Shown: in pieces, positions 55,756-64,000 of the stretch
Numbering within the stretch: the first letter of the stretch is position 1
Layout of the letters: each line of letters begins with the position of its first letter
NCBI GenBank assembly: GCA_014385265.1
Contig: JACRTJ010000014.1
Coordinates: forward strand, 62,001 to 126,000
DNA length: 64,000 nt
DNA from: Enterocloster hominis (ex Liu et al. 2021)
GTDB taxonomy: Bacteria > Bacillota > Clostridia > Lachnospirales > Lachnospiraceae
Direction of reading: 5' to 3'
Notes under the pieces: generated by a model
The model's database searches: none
Told to the model about the DNA's origin: nothing
What the model saw: the letters and a program-made list of their open reading frames with translations, nothing else
Made by a program: the position numbers and the translations under genes

Positions 55756-56175
55756 ATGCCTACATTTAACCAGTTAGTAAGAAAAGGAAGGCAGACCACA
55801 GTAAAGAAGTCCACAGCTCCGGCTCTTCAGAAAGGATATAACTCCCTTCAGAAGAAAGCAACAGACATTTCCGCTCCGCAGAAGAGAGGCGTTTGTACAG
55901 CTGTTAAGACTGCAACCCCGAAGAAGCCGAACTCCGCTCTTAGAAAGATCGCCAGAGTTCGTCTTTCCAACGGTATCGAAGTAACAAGCTATATCCCGGG
56001 TGAGGGCCACAACCTTCAGGAGCACTCTGTTGTTCTGATCCGCGGCGGCCGTGTAAAGGACCTTCCGGGTACCAGATACCACATCATCAGAGGTACTCTT
56101 GATACTGCCGGCGTAGCCAACAGAAAGCAGGCCCGTTCCAAATACGGCGCAAAGAGACCGAAAGACAAGAAGTAA
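55756..56175 (+). CDS. rpsL: 30S ribosomal protein S12
   Basis: 139 residues. It sits at the decoding centre. [12 protein letters not shown] start, and the streptomycin-relevant loops [11 protein letters not shown] and GRVKDLPG keep their wild-type lysines. AGGAGGTGA (55742-55750) is an exact anti-SD match before ATG 55756. First gene of the str operon; a 359-bp gap with tandem repeats separates it from rpsG, unlike the tight spacing usual in this operon. Confidence 0.98.
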   Translation: MPTFNQLVRKGRQTTVKKSTAPALQKGYNSLQKKATDISAPQKRGVCTAVKTATPKKPNSALRKIARVRLSNGIEVTSYIPGEGHNLQEHSVVLIRGGRVKDLPGTRYHIIRGTLDTAGVANRKQARSKYGAKRPKDKK

Positions 56176-56220
56176 TCGCAAAGCGATTACTGCTACCCAA
56201 ACGTAGCAAAGCGGAGTTTG

Positions 56221-56359
56221 GGTTTCCCGCCCCGGTGAGGGCAGCCAGGAACTTTGAAAAAGTTTGGTTTCCCCCCCAGTGAGAGGGAGAGAGGAACTCT
56301 GAGAAATTTCAGGTTTCCCGCCCCAACGAGCGGCAGCCAGAAACTCCACCAAAATTTGG
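56221..56359 (+). repeat. Three degenerate tandem repeats (45-48 bp) between rpsL and rpsG
   Basis: Units start at 56221, 56266 and 56312, each with GGTTTCCC-CCCC, then a GAG/CAG-rich part, then AACT and an A-rich AAA-TTT end. Units 1 and 3 share GGTTTCCCGCCCC and GGCAGCCAG. The array lies in the transcribed spacer of the str operon, carries no open frame of interest and could be structured RNA or an inserted repeat. Confidence 0.6.
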
Positions 56360-56534
56360 ACCCACTAACAGCAGTAAAGTGTATACGGAAACCGGATTTC
56401 CGTAATTTAGTGCCGGTGATATTGGACCTGTCGGTTGCAGGACACAGATATAGACCCGCGCGCGAACACATTTTATGGAAACATGTGAGTACCGATGAGC
56501 TAATCAATTATGTATGATTAAGGAGGGAAGTAAC

Positions 56535-57005
56535 GTGCCACGTAAAGGACATACCCAGAAAAGAGACGTATTAGCAGATCCCCTGTACAACAACAAGGTT
56601 GTTACAAAGCTGATCAACAACATCATGTTAGACGGCAAGAGGGGCGTTGCTCAGAAGATCGTTTACGGCGCTTTTGAGGAAGTTGCAGCAAAGACCGGAA
56701 AAGACGCAGTAGAGGTTTTTGAGGAAGCCATGAACAACATCATGCCTGTTCTGGAAGTTAAGGCAAAACGTATCGGCGGCGCCACCTACCAGGTACCGAT
56801 CGAGGTTAAGCCGGAGAGAAGACAGGCTCTGGGACTTCGCTGGATCACTCTCTATTCCAGAAAGAGATCTGAAAAGACCCAGATCGAAAGACTCGCAAAC
56901 GAAATTATGGATGCAGCAAACAACACCGGTGCATCTGTAAAGAAGAAAGAGGAAATGCACAAGATGGCAGAGGCCAACAAGGCATTTGCTCATTACAGAT
57001 TCTAA
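56535..57005 (+). CDS. rpsG: 30S ribosomal protein S7
   Basis: 156 residues, the standard bacterial length. It nucleates assembly of the 30S head. [39 protein letters not shown] and the [11 protein letters not shown] region are typical. GTG 56535 is the start, 5 nt after AAGGAGGGAAG; an in-frame ATG 21 bp earlier lies upstream of that SD. It ends 15 bp before fusA. Confidence 0.97.
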   Translation: MPRKGHTQKRDVLADPLYNNKVVTKLINNIMLDGKRGVAQKIVYGAFEEVAAKTGKDAVEVFEEAMNNIMPVLEVKAKRIGGATYQVPIEVKPERRQALGLRWITLYSRKRSEKTQIERLANEIMDAANNTGASVKKKEEMHKMAEANKAFAHYRF

Positions 57006-57020
57006 AAGGAGGACAAATCC

Positions 57021-59144
57021 TTGGCTGGAAGAGAATATCCGTTGGAGAGAACCAGAAATATCGGAATTATGGCTCATATCGATGCCGGTAAGACAACGAC
57101 CACTGAGCGTATCCTGTATTACACTGGTATTAACTATAAAATTGGTGATACTCACGAAGGCACAGCTACCATGGACTGGATGGAGCAGGAGCAGGAGAGA
57201 GGTATCACGATCACATCAGCCGCTACCACCTGCCACTGGACTCTTCAGGAAAAGACGAAGCCCAAGGCAGGCGCTCTGGAGCACCGTATCAACATCATTG
57301 ATACCCCAGGCCACGTAGACTTTACTGTTGAGGTTGAGCGTTCCCTGCGTGTTCTGGACGGCGCTGTCGGCGTTTTCTGTGCAAAGGGCGGTGTTGAGCC
57401 TCAGTCCGAGAACGTATGGCGTCAGGCTGATACCTACAACGTACCGAGAATGGCATTCATCAACAAGATGGATATCCTGGGTGCAAACTTCTACGGCTGC
57501 GTAGACCAGATCCGTACCCGTCTCGGAAAGAACGCCATCTGCTTACAGCTCCCGATCGGTAAGGAAGACGAGTTCAAGGGAATCATCGACCTGTTTGAGA
57601 TGCAGGCTTACATCTACAACGATGATAAGGGCGATGATATCACTGTAACTGATATTCCGGAAGATATGAAGGACGATGCAGAGCTTTACAGAACCGAGCT
57701 GGTTGAGAAGATCTGCGAGCTGGATGACGATCTGATGATGATGTATCTGGATGGCGAGGAGCCGTCCGTTGAAGAACTGAAAAAGGTTCTCCGTAAGGCA
57801 ACCTGCGAATGCCAGGCGATCCCTGTATGCTGCGGTACTGCTTACAGAAACAAGGGCGTTCAGAAACTTCTGGATGCTGTGATCGAGTTCATGCCGTCTC
57901 CCCTTGACATCCCGCCCATCAAAGGCGTTGACATGGATGGCAACGAGATCGTGCGTCACTCCTCCGACGACGAGCCGTTCTCTGCTCTTGCATTCAAGAT
58001 CATGACCGACCCGTTCGTTGGTAAGCTGGCATTCTTCCGTGTGTATTCCGGTACAATGAACTCCGGTTCCTATGTACTGAATGCAACAAAGAACAAAAAA
58101 GAGCGTGTTGGCCGTATCCTTCAGATGCACGCCAACAAGAGACAGGAACTGGATAAGGTGTACTCCGGTGATATCGCCGCTGCCGTTGGATTCAAGACAA
58201 CTTCCACCGGTGATACCATCTGTGATGAGCAGCATCCGGTAATCCTGGAGTCCATGGAGTTCCCGGAGCCGGTTATCGACATCGCCATTGAGCCCAAGAC
58301 CAAGGCTGGTCAGGACAAGATGGGCGAGGCTTTAGTAAAGCTGGCAGAGGAGGATCCTACCTTCCGTGTTCATACCGACAAAGAGACTGGCCAGACCATC
58401 ATCTCCGGTATGGGCGAGCTGCATCTTGAAATCATCGTTGACCGTCTTCTTCGTGAGTTCAAGGTAGAGGCCAATGTGGGCGCTCCCCAGGTTGCTTACA
58501 AAGAGACCTTCACAAAGGCTGTGGATGTGGACAGCAAGTACGCAAAACAGTCTGGCGGACGTGGTCAGTACGGTCACTGTAAAGTACACTTCACACCGAT
58601 GGATCCCAACGGCGAAGAGACCTTCAAGTTTACTTCCTCCGTTGTGGGCGGTGCGATTCCGAAGGAATACATCCCGGCTGTCGGCGAGGGTATCGAAGAG
58701 GCCACAAAGGCTGGTATCCTTGGCGGATTCCCGGTACTGGGCGTATGCGCAGATGTATTCGACGGTTCCTACCATGAGGTCGACTCCTCCGAGATGGCAT
58801 TCCACATTGCCGGATCCATGGCGTTCAAGGATGCTATGGCAAAGGCAGGCGCAGTGCTTCTTGAGCCGATCATGAAGGTAGAGGTAACGATGCCTGAGGA
58901 ATACATGGGCGACGTTATCGGCGACATCAACTCCCGCCGCGGCCGTATCGAGGGCTTCGAGGACATCGGCGGAGGAAAGCTTGTAAAAGCATTCGTACCG
59001 CTGGCAGAGATGTTCGGTTACTCCACAGACCTTCGTTCCAGCACACAGGGACGTGGTAACTACTCCATGTTCTTTGAGAAATATGAGCAGGTACCGAAGA
59101 GCGTTCAGGAGAAGATCATCGCTGAAAGAAAAGGTGCGAAATAG
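57021..59144 (+). CDS. fusA: Elongation factor G
   Basis: 707 residues. Translocation GTPase with G motifs [28 protein letters not shown] and NKMD, followed by domains II-V ([43 protein letters not shown]). The start is TTG 57021 behind AAAGGAGGAC, so initiation is on a non-AUG codon despite high expected expression. Slightly longer than the E. coli protein. It directly follows rpsG. Confidence 0.97.
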   Translation: MAGREYPLERTRNIGIMAHIDAGKTTTTERILYYTGINYKIGDTHEGTATMDWMEQEQERGITITSAATTCHWTLQEKTKPKAGALEHRINIIDTPGHVDFTVEVERSLRVLDGAVGVFCAKGGVEPQSENVWRQADTYNVPRMAFINKMDILGANFYGCVDQIRTRLGKNAICLQLPIGKEDEFKGIIDLFEMQAYIYNDDKGDDITVTDIPEDMKDDAELYRTELVEKICELDDDLMMMYLDGEEPSVEELKKVLRKATCECQAIPVCCGTAYRNKGVQKLLDAVIEFMPSPLDIPPIKGVDMDGNEIVRHSSDDEPFSALAFKIMTDPFVGKLAFFRVYSGTMNSGSYVLNATKNKKERVGRILQMHANKRQELDKVYSGDIAAAVGFKTTSTGDTICDEQHPVILESMEFPEPVIDIAIEPKTKAGQDKMGEALVKLAEEDPTFRVHTDKETGQTIISGMGELHLEIIVDRLLREFKVEANVGAPQVAYKETFTKAVDVDSKYAKQSGGRGQYGHCKVHFTPMDPNGEETFKFTSSVVGGAIPKEYIPAVGEGIEEATKAGILGGFPVLGVCADVFDGSYHEVDSSEMAFHIAGSMAFKDAMAKAGAVLLEPIMKVEVTMPEEYMGDVIGDINSRRGRIEGFEDIGGGKLVKAFVPLAEMFGYSTDLRSSTQGRGNYSMFFEKYEQVPKSVQEKIIAERKGAK

Positions 59145-59146
59145 GC

Positions 59147-59175
59147 TTGAAAAACATTTCTGAATAGAATATAAT
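59147..59175 (+). promoter_or_regulatory. Promoter of tuf
   Basis: TTGAAA (59147-59152), 17-bp spacer, TATAAT (59170-59175), beginning 3 bp after the fusA stop. It gives tuf its own transcript. Confidence 0.8.
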
Positions 59176-59236
59176 ATTATTCAGCCTAGTTAAATAGAAT
59201 AGCCCAATGGGCGCAAATTAAGGAGGACGTTTTAAA

Positions 59237-60430
59237 ATGGCAAAAGCTAAGTTTGACAGAACTAAACCGCATTGTAACATTGGTACCATTGGACACGTTG
59301 ACCATGGTAAAACAACTTTAACAGCAGCTATTACAAAGGTACTTGCAGAGAGAGTTGCCGGTAACACAGCTACTGATTTTGAAAATATCGATAAGGCTCC
59401 GGAAGAGAGAGAGCGTGGTATCACAATTTCCACTTCCCACGTAGAGTACGAGACAGAGAAGAGACACTATGCACACGTTGACTGCCCAGGCCATGCTGAC
59501 TATGTAAAGAACATGATCACTGGTGCTGCCCAGATGGATGGCGCTATCCTTGTAGTTGCTGCTACTGATGGTGTTATGGCTCAGACAAGAGAGCACATCC
59601 TTCTTTCTCGTCAGGTAGGCGTTCCGTACATCGTTGTATTCATGAACAAGTGCGACATGGTTGACGACGCTGAGTTACTTGAGCTGGTTGAGATGGAGAT
59701 CAGAGATCTTCTGAACGAGTATGAGTTCCCGGGCGATGACACACCGATCATCCAGGGTTCCGCTCTGAAGGCTCTTGAGGATCCGCACGGACCGTGGGGC
59801 GACAAGGTTATGGAGTTAATGGATGCTGTTGACAGCTACATTCCGGATCCCATTCGTGACACAGATAAGCCGTTCCTTATGCCGGTCGAGGACGTATTCA
59901 CAATCACAGGCCGTGGTACTGTTGCAACAGGCCGTGTAGAGCGTGGTACTCTGAAGCTCAACGACGAGGTTGAGATCGTTGGTATCAGTGAAGAGACTCG
60001 TAAGACAGTTGTAACTGGTATCGAGATGTTCCGTAAGCTCCTGGATCAGGCTCAGGCTGGTGATAACATCGGCGCTCTGCTTCGTGGTGTTCAGAGAACA
60101 GAGATCCAGAGAGGTCAGTGTCTTGTAAAACCGGGTTCTGTAAAGTGCCATAAGAAATTTACAGCTCAGGTTTACGTTCTGACAAAAGACGAGGGCGGCC
60201 GTCATACACCGTTCTTCAACAACTATCGTCCGCAGTTCTACTTCAGAACAACTGACGTTACAGGCGTTTGCGAACTCCCGGCTGGTACCGAGATGTGCAT
60301 GCCTGGTGATAACGTAGAAATGACGATCGAGCTGATCCATCCGGTAGCTATGGAGCAGGGTCTCCGTTTCGCTATCCGTGAGGGCGGCAGAACCGTAGGT
60401 TCCGGTAGAGTTGCTACAATCATCGAGTAA
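59237..60430 (+). CDS. tuf: Elongation factor Tu
   Basis: 397 residues. It delivers aminoacyl-tRNA to the ribosome. [31 protein letters not shown] and the C-terminal [21 protein letters not shown] are standard. TAAGGAGG precedes ATG 59237. Codon use is noticeably rich in T/A-ending codons compared with fusA, as in very highly expressed genes of this group. Confidence 0.98.
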   Translation: MAKAKFDRTKPHCNIGTIGHVDHGKTTLTAAITKVLAERVAGNTATDFENIDKAPEERERGITISTSHVEYETEKRHYAHVDCPGHADYVKNMITGAAQMDGAILVVAATDGVMAQTREHILLSRQVGVPYIVVFMNKCDMVDDAELLELVEMEIRDLLNEYEFPGDDTPIIQGSALKALEDPHGPWGDKVMELMDAVDSYIPDPIRDTDKPFLMPVEDVFTITGRGTVATGRVERGTLKLNDEVEIVGISEETRKTVVTGIEMFRKLLDQAQAGDNIGALLRGVQRTEIQRGQCLVKPGSVKCHKKFTAQVYVLTKDEGGRHTPFFNNYRPQFYFRTTDVTGVCELPAGTEMCMPGDNVEMTIELIHPVAMEQGLRFAIREGGRTVGSGRVATIIE

Positions 60431-60486
60431 TTCTAGGTAAAAATCCATAGGCGCTGATGCGCGCCTGTGAAAATAAATAGTCCGAA

Positions 60487-60506
60487 GGTATCCCAGGCGG
60501 GATACC
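60487..60506 (+). other. Hairpin downstream of tuf
   Basis: GGTATCCC-AGGC-GGGATACC, a perfect 8-bp stem without a T-run, 56 bp past the stop; probably a 3'-end stabiliser. Confidence 0.5.
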
Positions 60507-60524
60507 GGTGTCCAAGCGTAAGAG

Positions 60525-60557
60525 AACCCCGGAGCCGAAAGGCTGCCGGGGTTTTTC
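60525..60557 (+). terminator. Terminator of tuf
   Basis: AACCCCGG (60525-60532) pairs with CCGGGGTT (60546-60553) with an inner AGCC/GGCT stem, followed by TTTTCTGTT. Confidence 0.9.
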
Positions 60558-60616
60558 TGTTGAGTGGAGCTGGGAGCGGCTGCACGGGAGCAGAAAAACG
60601 TTTTTAGGGGGAAAAC

Positions 60617-61390
60617 ATGAAAGGGAAAAAAATTACAGGAGCGGCCATCCTGCTTTTCGCTGGCCTGGCATTGGCGCTGTATTTTCTAAAAAAAGACCCT
60701 CTCCGGGAGGTCCATGCTCTCTGGGAGGAGACCATGAGCCGCACAGAGGGAGCCTATGTCCAGACGGTCACGGGAAGCGCCTGGGAGACAAAAGACGCTC
60801 CGGGCAGCGAAAATGGGGAGAGACCCGGGGGTACGGAATCATCCACGGCTGTCACAAAGGTATGGTATGGTACGGGTGAACGGGGGTTCTGGTACCGGAT
60901 GGAGCTGTTTCAGAAGGAAGAGGATGGGAGCCTGACGCTTCTTCATATAACGGAGGAGGATGCCGGAGGAAGGACCATGCAGCTGGCGGGATATCCCGAT
61001 AAGTCCCCCATGGAGCCTTCTGTAAAGGAAGGAGAGACCCTGTCCCTTAAGACGCTTCTGGGAGGCCTGTGGACGGAACCGGCGGAAACGAAGGTCCAGA
61101 AGGTGGAGAAATACCAGGAGGACCATGGCTTCAGGTATGTGATCCGCCATAAGGTCTTACAGAGCGTATTTCCGGGAACCGAGGGAAAGGAGCTGACCGG
61201 GACCATAAACCGGACGGATACGGTAAGGACCGGGCCCGATGAGACGGTAAAGGAATTTGTGATCCAGGCAGACAGCGTATACGATGTGTATGAGGAAATG
61301 GGAGCCGTTGTGGAATACCGGATCGAATTTTTCAGCGGTGATGAAGCCGGAAATATGGAGCTGGGATCCGGGACAGGGCCGTCAGAATAG
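60617..61390 (+). CDS. Membrane-anchored protein of unknown function
   Basis: 257 residues. A basic start and one hydrophobic segment (MKGKKITGAAILLFAGLALALYFL) indicate an N-terminal anchor or uncleaved signal; there is no lipobox Cys. The outside part is soluble, charged and mostly beta-like, with no recognised motif. It is low in Cys and rich in Glu, Thr and Gly. GGGGGAAAAC precedes ATG 60617 as a weak SD. It lies alone between the tuf and glycerate kinase terminators, so context gives no role. Confidence 0.65.
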   Translation: MKGKKITGAAILLFAGLALALYFLKKDPLREVHALWEETMSRTEGAYVQTVTGSAWETKDAPGSENGERPGGTESSTAVTKVWYGTGERGFWYRMELFQKEEDGSLTLLHITEEDAGGRTMQLAGYPDKSPMEPSVKEGETLSLKTLLGGLWTEPAETKVQKVEKYQEDHGFRYVIRHKVLQSVFPGTEGKELTGTINRTDTVRTGPDETVKEFVIQADSVYDVYEEMGAVVEYRIEFFSGDEAGNMELGSGTGPSE

Positions 61391-61416
61391 GGGCCTGTAA
61401 TCAGAATAACCATAAA

Positions 61417-61460
61417 TAAAAGCAGCGGACGCCTGGGAGACAGGGCCGCTGCTTTTTTAA
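61417..61460 (+). terminator. Bidirectional terminator
   Basis: AGCAGCGG (61421-61428) pairs with CCGCTGCT (61446-61453), with A-run before and six T after; it serves both convergent genes. Confidence 0.88.
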
Positions 61461-61481
61461 AAGAAACAGGAGAAAACGGTC

Positions 61482-62636
61482 TTAGAGAGCCTGCCTGGGC
61501 CGCACCGCCTGGACCAGACGGAATACCTGCTCGGCTGTGTCGGCCATATTTTTTCTGGCGTTTTCTGGATCCATGGCCTCCTCCAGGGTGACGACGGAGC
61601 GGAGAATCGGGAAAAAGGCGTCGATCCCGGCATCGTTGCAGGCTGCCGCTTCCCTGGTGACGCTGCCGGAAAAGGCAAGGACCGGCTTATGGAATTCTTT
61701 GGCGATCCGGGCCACTCCCACAGGGGCCTTTCCCATGACAGTCTGCCCGTCCAGACGGCCCTCTCCGGTGATCACCAGGTCGGCATCCTTCACATACTCC
61801 CGCAGCCTCGTTTCCTCCAGAACGATCTGGATCCCGGATTCCAGGACTGCGCTGGTGAAGGTTAAAAAGGCAAAGCCCAGTCCGCCGGCGGCTCCTGTGC
61901 CTGGAAACTCCGGGTCTGCCTTGGGATTCCATTTCCCGGCGATCTCTGCAAAATGGGCAAGTCCCCGGTCCATGACCTGGACCATGGCTTCATCGGCTCC
62001 CTTCTGGGGACCATAGACGGCGCTGGCTCCCCTGGGGCCGCAGAGGGGGTTATTGACGTCGCAGGCGATCCGGAAGGTACATTCCGAAAGCTCCGGCAGG
62101 ACGTGCTCGGAGGAGATGGATGCGATCTGTGCCAGCCCCTGGGCTCCCGGAGGGATCTGGTTTCCATCCCGGTCCAGGATCCCGTATCCCAGGGCCTGGA
62201 GCATTCCTGTGCCTCCGTCGTTGGTGGCGCTTCCGCCGATGCCCACGATGAATCTGCGGCAGCCTTTCTGGATAGCGGACCGGATCACCTGGCCGACCCC
62301 AAAGGTGGTGGCTTTCATAGGATCCTTTTCTGCATCCGGAACCAGGGTGATCCCGGCGGCTCCAGACATTTCAATGATAGCCGTGCCGCTTTCCGGAAGG
62401 ATGCCATACTGGCAGTCCACAGGCCTTCCCATGGGACCGGTGACGGTTACTGTTTCCAGGGTGCCTCCCATGCCGCAGGCCAGGGCCTCCACGGTCCCTT
62501 CCCCTCCGTCGGCCAAAGGCCGGACGTTTACAGCGGCGTCTTTGTATACACGCCGGATCCCTTCTTCAATGGCATGGCCGGCCTCCAGGGAAGAGAGGCT
62601 GCCCTTCAGGGAATCAATGGCAATGGTAATATTCAT
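61482..62636 (-). CDS. Glycerate kinase
   Basis: 384 residues of the GlxK/GarK family, which phosphorylates glycerate to 2-phosphoglycerate with ATP. Family motifs: ITIAIDSLKGSLSSLEAG at the start, PLADGGEGTVEAL, GIGGSATNDGGTGMLQALGY, GPQKGADEAMV and VITGEGRLDGQTVMGKAP. ATG 62636 is chosen because AAGGAGAG lies 4 nt upstream; an in-frame start 36 bp earlier overlaps the upstream gene. It lies 10 bp after the GNAT gene, so the two are probably cotranscribed. Confidence 0.93.
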   Translation of the reverse strand: MNITIAIDSLKGSLSSLEAGHAIEEGIRRVYKDAAVNVRPLADGGEGTVEALACGMGGTLETVTVTGPMGRPVDCQYGILPESGTAIIEMSGAAGITLVPDAEKDPMKATTFGVGQVIRSAIQKGCRRFIVGIGGSATNDGGTGMLQALGYGILDRDGNQIPPGAQGLAQIASISSEHVLPELSECTFRIACDVNNPLCGPRGASAVYGPQKGADEAMVQVMDRGLAHFAEIAGKWNPKADPEFPGTGAAGGLGFAFLTFTSAVLESGIQIVLEETRLREYVKDADLVITGEGRLDGQTVMGKAPVGVARIAKEFHKPVLAFSGSVTREAAACNDAGIDAFFPILRSVVTLEEAMDPENARKNMADTAEQVFRLVQAVRPRQAL

Positions 62637-62646
62637 AATACTCTCC

Positions 62647-63099
62647 TTAAGATTGGTGCTTTTCCATAACAAAGTTGGTAAGTAGGATGCCCTGGCGTTC
62701 CACCTGCTGTTCCTTTATGAGCCGGTAGCCCCGTTTTTCAAAAAAGGGTCTGGCGGTGATGGAAGCGTGGGTGGTGATGAGACCGGAAACAGACGACTCC
62801 AGCCGGTCGCAGAGGACAGAGGCAATGCCTTTTCCATGGAAATCCCTGTGGACGTACAGCCGGTCCAGGTATCCGGAGGGATCCATGTCTCCAAATCCGG
62901 TAATAACGCCGTTTTCCTCAGCCACCAGAGTAAAATGCGCCGTCAAAGAGCGGTCCCACGCTTCCAGGTCTACGTTTCCCGTTGCCCATACGTCCAGCTG
63001 GGCTTTTGTGTAATCCTTTGCGTTGACCGTGTGGACCGTATCATAAAATAAGCGGGCCAGGGCCTCGCAGTCCGCTGTCTGATAGGGACGGATGATCAT
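62647..63099 (-). CDS. GNAT-family N-acetyltransferase
   Basis: 150 residues. The acetyl-CoA motif A reads LDRLYVHRDFHGKGIASVLCDRLE, preceded by GFGDMDPSGYLD; the C-terminal strand ARPFFEKRGYRLIKEQQVERQGILLTNFVMEK completes the fold. It most resembles YafP/ElaA-like stand-alone acetyltransferases; the acceptor is unknown. AAAGGAGG precedes ATG 63099. Upstream of and likely cotranscribed with glycerate kinase. Confidence 0.88.
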   Translation of the reverse strand: MIIRPYQTADCEALARLFYDTVHTVNAKDYTKAQLDVWATGNVDLEAWDRSLTAHFTLVAEENGVITGFGDMDPSGYLDRLYVHRDFHGKGIASVLCDRLESSVSGLITTHASITARPFFEKRGYRLIKEQQVERQGILLTNFVMEKHQS

Positions 63100-63156
63100 G
63101 GCTTTACCTCCTTTTGCGCACGGCCCGCATTTTTTTGCAGGCCGTGAGAATGGATC

Positions 63157-64000
63157 CTAATATGTATCCAGTGGAGGCATTACGCTGTCCGGCAGCGGGC
63201 AGGTGTAATGGCCGCCGTTGCGTTTTGTGACCTCCTTTTTGGCCGCTTCGATGACGTCCGGACGGTCCATGGTGCGGACACAGGCCAGAGCCATGACCTT
63301 GGCGGCGGTCAAAAGGCCCTTATGGGCCAGAGGGCTGCAGGTCTGGGCAACCATCTGCCAGGAATGGCCCACATTGCCGATGCAGGCTGTGGCGATGTTG
63401 ATATTCAGGGTGGGAGCCGCATAGCCCACATCGCCCACATCGGTGGAGCCGGCAGTCAGCTTGATCTTGTCGGGATTAAAGGGATGGATCTCTGAATCCA
63501 GGGGCCGTTCCAGGATCTCCTCCAGCCGGTCCTCACCGAAGACCTCGATGATCTGGCTTTTGATGTTTTCCATGGTCACCGGCGGGTAGGTATTTAAAAA
63601 TTCCCGGGCCATGGCGTAGTCGTCCTCATCCCATTTAGGCGCGCCTACCTCCTTCATACATTCATCGGCGACGGCGGCCAGGGCGTTGTTGGGGATATAT
63701 TCGGTGAAGGCCATGGCCAGCTCGCAGTCCACAGTGGTATCGGTCATAATGGAGGCGCCCCGGGCCACGTTTTTCACACGCTCAAACAGATCCTTTACCT
63801 GGGAGACCCATGGAGAACGGACCTCATAGCGGATCACGGCATGGTCCTGGACCACGTTGGGGGCAGTCCCTCCTGCGTCAATGTAGGCGTAGTGGATCCT
63901 GGCCTCCGGGATCATATGCTCCCGCAGATAATTGCAGCCCACGTTCATGAGCTCCGCGGCATCCAGGGCGCTGCGGCCCAGATGGGGAGAACCGCCGGCA
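63157..64000 (-). CDS. AbgB-like M20 amidohydrolase (5' end beyond window)
   Basis: The C-terminal 280 residues of an M20 peptidase; the frame continues past base 64000. AGGSPHLGRSALDAAELMNVGCNYLREHM, AGGTAPNVVQDHAVIRYEVRSPW and GSTDVGDVGYAAPTLNINIATACIGNVGHSWQMVAQ match p-aminobenzoyl-glutamate hydrolase subunit B and its relatives. It probably cleaves an N-acyl or aroyl amino acid. This is a second M20-type amidohydrolase of the window besides 47309, from a different subgroup. The metal-binding N-terminal part is not visible. Confidence 0.88.
   Translation of the reverse strand, partial: AGGSPHLGRSALDAAELMNVGCNYLREHMIPEARIHYAYIDAGGTAPNVVQDHAVIRYEVRSPWVSQVKDLFERVKNVARGASIMTDTTVDCELAMAFTEYIPNNALAAVADECMKEVGAPKWDEDDYAMAREFLNTYPPVTMENIKSQIIEVFGEDRLEEILERPLDSEIHPFNPDKIKLTAGSTDVGDVGYAAPTLNINIATACIGNVGHSWQMVAQTCSPLAHKGLLTAAKVMALACVRTMDRPDVIEAAKKEVTKRNGGHYTCPLPDSVMPPLDTY

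Noticed and set aside
1..64000. tRNA, rRNA or T-box elements
   Set aside because: No cloverleaf, GGTTC-type T-arm or T-box GGTGG motif was seen on reading through; a covariance search could still find one.

Overview
The window reads as chromosome of a strictly anaerobic, gut-type Firmicute, most likely a Lachnospiraceae member of the Clostridium clostridioforme/Enterocloster/Hungatella kind. Support for this is indirect: a trimeric [FeFe] hydrogenase, hybrid cluster protein, Clostridia-like ribosomal and polymerase proteins, strong AGGAGG ribosome binding sites, TTG/GTG starts, and small secreted proteins with aromatic/Gly cell-wall-binding-like repeats. The backbone is moderately GC-rich. 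Two stretches (about 6.5-10.8 kb and, more strongly, 15.2-24.2 kb) are clearly AT-rich and look acquired.

Layout. 1-4.7 kb: tail of a cell-wall-binding-like protein, uvrA and iadA, with three copies of a palindromic intergenic repeat around uvrA. 4.8-6.5 kb: guaA. 6.5-10.8 kb: an islet with hcp, ferredoxin, cupin, Fe-S protein and a divergent Crp/Fnr regulator, bracketed by guaA-type attachment-like sequences. 10.9-13.5 kb: yitT and mgtE. 13.9-15.2 kb: a second guaA whose glutaminase half is eroded. 15.2-24.2 kb: an island at the 3' end of that second guaA. It holds a decayed tyrosine recombinase, an HNH nuclease, and an operon of RHH regulator, two C5-cytosine methyltransferases, McrB-like, McrC-like, Vsr and a truncated third methyltransferase. 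It ends in a 10/11 copy of the guaA 3' end.

24.3-28.9 kb: XRE regulator, M20 dipeptidase and MATE exporter. 29-33 kb: hydCBA electron-bifurcating-type hydrogenase, divergent from rpoBC (33.4-41 kb). 41-46 kb: CDF cation exporter, two related secreted proteins, a 2-hydroxyacid dehydrogenase, a glycosyltransferase and a thioesterase. 46-50 kb: LysR, M20D amidohydrolase and YfcC-type permease. 50-55.3 kb: a complete 2-aminoethylphosphonate uptake and breakdown operon. 55.6-60.4 kb: rpsL-rpsG-fusA-tuf. 60.6-64 kb: membrane-anchored unknown, glycerate kinase, GNAT and an AbgB-like amidohydrolase cut by the window end.

Main points of interest. The two guaA genes both carry attachment-like cores at their stop codons, matched by copies downstream, so both look like integration sites; one islet carries nitrosative-stress defence, the other restriction-modification. 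The R-M cluster has the gene order of the LlaJI-type systems (two MTases + McrB-like + McrC-like). It adds an HNH nuclease whose N-terminal half resembles that of the McrB-like protein, and a methyltransferase with an endonuclease-III-type four-cysteine motif.
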